DNA from: Candidatus Omnitrophota bacterium
GTDB lineage: Bacteria > Omnitrophota > Gorgyraeia > JAFGHF01
Reading direction: 5' to 3'
Assembly (NCBI GenBank): GCA_016939375.1
Contig: JAFGHF010000035.1
Location: forward strand, 1-43,149
DNA: 43,149 bases
Below the pieces are notes generated by a model. The model did no database searches. It was not told the DNA's origin and saw only the letters and a list, made by a program, of their open reading frames with translations. This document shows, in pieces, positions 40,168 to 43,149 of this stretch; position 1 is the stretch's first letter; each line of letters begins with the position of its first letter. Both the position numbers and the translations under genes were made by a program.

Positions 40168-41284
40168 GGACATCAATCGGTTTCCTTTAAAAAAGAGACG
40201 AAGAACGTCGTCTTCTGTTTCTGAGCTAGCTGCGCTTTATGAGATTATAAAAGCGGTTACGTCCACCCTGCATCTTTCGCAGACACTAAGACTGATCACA
40301 AAGAAGGCCACTCAGATCATGCGGGCGGAAGGCTGTTCCTTGAGGTTGATCCATGAAAACAAGAAAGAACTGATCTTAAAAGCCAGCTATGGTTTAAATA
40401 AGCTTTCTCATTTACGTAAAGGTAATATTAAGCTAGGCGAGAGCATCGCTGGGAGAGTACTACAGGAATGCCGCCACTATATTATCAAAGACCTATTTAA
40501 AAAATCCGCCTACAAGTATAGCGCTATCGCCCGTAAAGAGGAGTTCCGTTCTTTACTTTCTGTGCCTTTAGTGGAAAAAGGCAAGGCCTTTGGCGTCCTG
40601 AGCATTTACAGTAAAAGACCAAAATACTTTCACAATGCCGATGTAAGGCTACTTTCAATATTTGCTTCTCAGGCCTCTGTGGCCATATCAAATGCAAGAT
40701 TATACGAAAAAGCCAAGGCTAACTATATCGGCGCGATAAAATTCCTATCTAATGCCCTAGATGCTAAAGATAGCTATACATCCGGACACTCTGAAAGAGT
40801 AGCCGCAATCGCTTTGAATATTGCCAGGCAGCTTCGGCTTTCTGATATACAGAGAGACGCGATACAATATGCAAGCTACCTGCACGATCTGGGCAAAGTC
40901 AGCATTGATATAAATATCTTGAGAAAAGAAAGCTCTTTGACTAAAAGCGAATGGAGTAGCATATATAGCCATCCGGAAGTAGGGGCCCGGATTATCAGTA
41001 ATATAGAATCCTTAAGCACTCTAGTCCCCATAATATTGTACCATCACGCCCACTATGCAGGCGGTGGGTATCCCGATAGCGATATGAAATCCGAAAGAAT
41101 CCCCATCGGCGCACGTATTTTAGCAGTAGCCGATGCTTATGAGGCAATGGTTTCTCACCGCCCCTATCGCAAAGCGTTATCTCACGAAGAGGCCTGCGAG
41201 GAATTAAAAAGGTGTGCCGGAACGCAATTTGACCCCAAGGCGGTGAATGCCTTTTTGAAGACTAAAGAGGCCTCATCAAACTAA
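40151..41284 (+). CDS. GAF-HD-GYP protein
   Basis: The 377-residue soluble protein has a basic N-terminus, a GAF domain (about 30-185, GCSLRLIHENKKELILKASYGL) and an HD-GYP domain (about 200-370). HD is conserved in LHDLGK, but the signature reads HHAHYAGGGYPD, so the HHE and DG positions are altered while GYP remains. HD-GYP enzymes degrade c-di-GMP; loss of these residues may reduce activity or change specificity. It has no membrane segment, unlike the other two HD-GYP proteins in the window, and is translated from inside rsfS. Confidence 0.87.
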   Translation: MRKNNKDINRFPLKKRRRTSSSVSELAALYEIIKAVTSTLHLSQTLRLITKKATQIMRAEGCSLRLIHENKKELILKASYGLNKLSHLRKGNIKLGESIAGRVLQECRHYIIKDLFKKSAYKYSAIARKEEFRSLLSVPLVEKGKAFGVLSIYSKRPKYFHNADVRLLSIFASQASVAISNARLYEKAKANYIGAIKFLSNALDAKDSYTSGHSERVAAIALNIARQLRLSDIQRDAIQYASYLHDLGKVSIDINILRKESSLTKSEWSSIYSHPEVGARIISNIESLSTLVPIILYHHAHYAGGGYPDSDMKSERIPIGARILAVADAYEAMVSHRPYRKALSHEEACEELKRCAGTQFDPKAVNAFLKTKEASSN

Positions 41285-41293
41285 CAGACTAAA

Positions 41294-42793
41294 ATGAGTG
41301 GATTTAGAAGAAGATTGATATTTTCTATCCTTCTGCTGGTCTTGCTGACCAGCTTTTCCTACTTTTTATTCCTCTTTGAGATTACGAATGAGATCCTTAG
41401 TGTCGAGACTATAGAAGAGCTGCGCAGAATAGTAATCATCTCTGGTTTGGCGATAACTACTGTGGCGGTTATAGGGGCGCTATCTATCTCATTTCTTTTG
41501 ACCCGCAGGATAACAAGGCCAATAGAGGAGCTGAGCAAAGCAGTAAAGGCAATAACAAAGGGTGAGTTTGACCAGCACATCAAGGCCCACTCCTATGCCG
41601 AAGTCGAGGAGCTGATTTTCAACTTTAATTACATGGCCCAGCAACTTAAGAAATTGCACCAGGAGACGAAAAGGCACAGTCGAGATTTGGAGCTAGTTGC
41701 CCAGAACAGGACTAAGGAGTTAAGTTATATATATAAGATCAGCAGGGAAGTGTCTTCGTCTTTAGAGTTGGATGAAGTCTTGGATGCAGTAGTAAAAAGG
41801 ACTACAGAGGCCTTGAATTTAAGGATTTGTGCAATACTTTTGGTCGATGAGATCACTGAGGATAGTTTGCATGTAGTACGTTCTCAGGGCATGAACATAA
41901 AAAGGATAGAAAAACACCCGCTGAAGCAAGGAGAAGGGATTTCTGGTTGGGTGTGGGACCACAAAGAGGCGCTTTTGGTCAAAGATGTCGACCAAGACCC
42001 CCGCCTGATCGAGAGAAAAAAGGAAAAATATTATACTGGCGGCATTATCGCTGTTCCCTTGGAGGCCAAAGGCAAGACCATCGGAGTGATTATCGGCAAT
42101 AACAAGGTAGATGGAGGACAGTTTAAAAAAGATGATTTGTTGTTGCTGACCGAGATTGCCAATGAGTCTGCCGTAGCCTTAGAGAACGCTTTGTTGTACA
42201 AAAGCCTCAAGCAGGTCTATGTACATACCATCTCCGCTTTAGCCGGTGCCTTGGATGCTAAAGATCACTATACCCGTAGCCATTCAGAGAACGTCACCAG
42301 ATACGCGGTGGCCATAGCTAAGGAAATGGGGCTCGATGATGCTCAAATAGAGCTTATTCGCCAGGCCTGTCAGCTGCATGACTTAGGAAAAATAGGTATT
42401 CACGATTATATTCTGAGCAAGAAAGGTAAGCTATCTCCGGAAGAATGGGAGGAAATACGCGCTCATGCCTTAAGGGGAGCCCAAATCTTGCAGCCGATAG
42501 GATTTTTAAATGAAGTGGCAGAATTAGTCAGGCAGCATCACGAACGCTACGATGGTTCTGGCTACCCGCTTCGACTGAGCGGACAGGATATTCAATTAGG
42601 TGCCAGGATAATGGCAGTTGCCGATTCTTTTGATGCCATGGTTTCAGAAAGACCTTACCGCAAGGCCTTTGCTTTGTCCAAAGCCATAGCGGAGCTGAAG
42701 ACCAATAGCGGTACCCAATTCGATCCCGGTATAGTAAAGATATTTTTAAAGGTTTTGGATAAAAATCCAGAGTTGATCAGAGAATCCGAATAA
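41294..42793 (+). CDS. Membrane HAMP-GAF-HD-GYP protein (putative c-di-GMP phosphodiesterase)
   Basis: The 499-residue protein has two membrane helices (about 8-30 and 45-68), HAMP (about 70-120), a short coiled coil, GAF (about 155-305) and HD-GYP (about 310-490). Unlike the other two copies its active-site block is canonical, HHERYDGSGYP, and LHDLGKIG and HSENVTR are intact, so it is the most likely active phosphodiesterase here. It begins 9 nt after the previous HD-GYP gene. argS follows 5 nt after its stop, so it may be cotranscribed with housekeeping genes. Confidence 0.92.
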   Translation: MSGFRRRLIFSILLLVLLTSFSYFLFLFEITNEILSVETIEELRRIVIISGLAITTVAVIGALSISFLLTRRITRPIEELSKAVKAITKGEFDQHIKAHSYAEVEELIFNFNYMAQQLKKLHQETKRHSRDLELVAQNRTKELSYIYKISREVSSSLELDEVLDAVVKRTTEALNLRICAILLVDEITEDSLHVVRSQGMNIKRIEKHPLKQGEGISGWVWDHKEALLVKDVDQDPRLIERKKEKYYTGGIIAVPLEAKGKTIGVIIGNNKVDGGQFKKDDLLLLTEIANESAVALENALLYKSLKQVYVHTISALAGALDAKDHYTRSHSENVTRYAVAIAKEMGLDDAQIELIRQACQLHDLGKIGIHDYILSKKGKLSPEEWEEIRAHALRGAQILQPIGFLNEVAELVRQHHERYDGSGYPLRLSGQDIQLGARIMAVADSFDAMVSERPYRKAFALSKAIAELKTNSGTQFDPGIVKIFLKVLDKNPELIRESE

Positions 42794-42798
42794 AGAAT

Positions 42799-43149
42799 AT
42801 GACAATGGATATTCAAGAACAAATCGCCGATTTGATTAAAACCGTTATCAAGAGAAGCCAATGGGCAGGCGTCTTTGAGGATGTTTCTTTTTTTGGGCTG
42901 GACATACCGAATAATAGAGTTTTTGGCGATTTTTCGAGCAATGTGGCCATGGCCTTGGGGCGCAAGACCAAGGAACCTGCCCAAGAAATCGCTGTGCAGA
43001 TAAGACAAGGGCTGGAAAGCGAGCTGAGAAAATCGGTATTGGCAGAAAAAATCGAAAAAATCGAAGTAAAGACTCCGGGTTTCATAAACTTTTTTCTTAG
43101 CGCGAGCTATCTGTATGATGTTTTGTCGGAGATATGTAAGCGCAGGGAT
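42799..43149 (+). CDS. argS: Arginyl-tRNA synthetase, 5' end (partial)
   Basis: The reading frame runs off the right edge after 117 codons. It shows the N-terminal additional domain of ArgS: FGDFSSNVAMALGRK (the DFSSNVA block), then KTPGFINFFLS at the end of the domain just before the catalytic core would begin. The HIGH and later motifs lie outside the window. The start is ATG at 42799; an ATG two codons later is an alternative. Confidence 0.93.
   Translation, partial: MTMDIQEQIADLIKTVIKRSQWAGVFEDVSFFGLDIPNNRVFGDFSSNVAMALGRKTKEPAQEIAVQIRQGLESELRKSVLAEKIEKIEVKTPGFINFFLSASYLYDVLSEICKRRD

Noticed and set aside
1-43149. tRNA or rRNA genes
   Set aside because: No tRNA T-loop/CCA pattern or rRNA segment was recognised by eye in the intergenic gaps, which are mostly short; a tRNAscan run would be decisive.

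Overview
The window is a gene-dense bacterial chromosome segment of moderate G+C. It carries housekeeping genes, a complete rod-shape operon and a long type IV pilus (T4P) locus. A diderm envelope is implied by the secretin, PilM/N/O/P, lgt and lspA. The paired pilins with a C-terminal SFYV-EQG block, the gene order and the small palindromic insertions recall uncultured PVC-type lineages, most likely Candidatus Omnitrophota. That assignment is an inference from recalled patterns, not a computed placement.

Layout. (1) 1-1977: the 3' end of an ftsA-like gene, and a convergent HAMP-GAF-HD-GYP gene with its own promoter. (2) 2022-9500: proC, a DUF167 gene, mtnP, ileS, a DksA/TraR-type zinc protein, lspA, lgt and an rluD-like gene, closely packed. 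(3) 9504-10840: aroA behind a promoter that predicts a leaderless mRNA. (4) 10857-16339: palindromes, a promoter and a structured leader, then mreB-mreC-mreD-mrdA-rodA for lateral wall synthesis. (5) 16430-33072: the T4P locus. A sigma70 promoter, a cyclic-di-GMP-I (GEMM-I) riboswitch and an intrinsic terminator precede a ribbon-helix-helix-like gene and a HAMP-GAF-degenerate GGDEF gene. These are followed by pilT, a stand-alone MshEN-like protein, two pilB paralogs, pilC, two pilins with private promoters and terminators, pilM, three minor-pilin-like genes, pilN, pilO, pilP and a secretin. (6) 33096-42793: RNase G, rplU-rpmA-obgE-proB, proA, nadD, a tiny zinc-ribbon gene, rsfS and two more HD-GYP genes. 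(7) 42799-end: the start of argS.

The most interesting signals tie cyclic di-GMP to pili and to small insertions. The riboswitch aptamer appears to be split by a 49-bp palindromic element flanked by a 6-bp target duplication. The same family (ends CCCGTTAG / CTAACGGG) lies at the 5' end of the rplU mRNA and, in frame, inside the signal peptide of a minor pilin, where it duplicates the GFT processing motif. The T4P operon also encodes a 155-residue protein with two well-formed 24-residue MshEN-type motifs, while the two PilB ATPases keep the fold but have lost the motif glycines. A degenerate GGDEF protein and three HD-GYP proteins complete a c-di-GMP network. Other items are an apparent AUA start for rsfS, two likely leaderless mRNAs, a 17-nt block shared by the proC and mreB promoters, and several unexplained structured intergenic regions.
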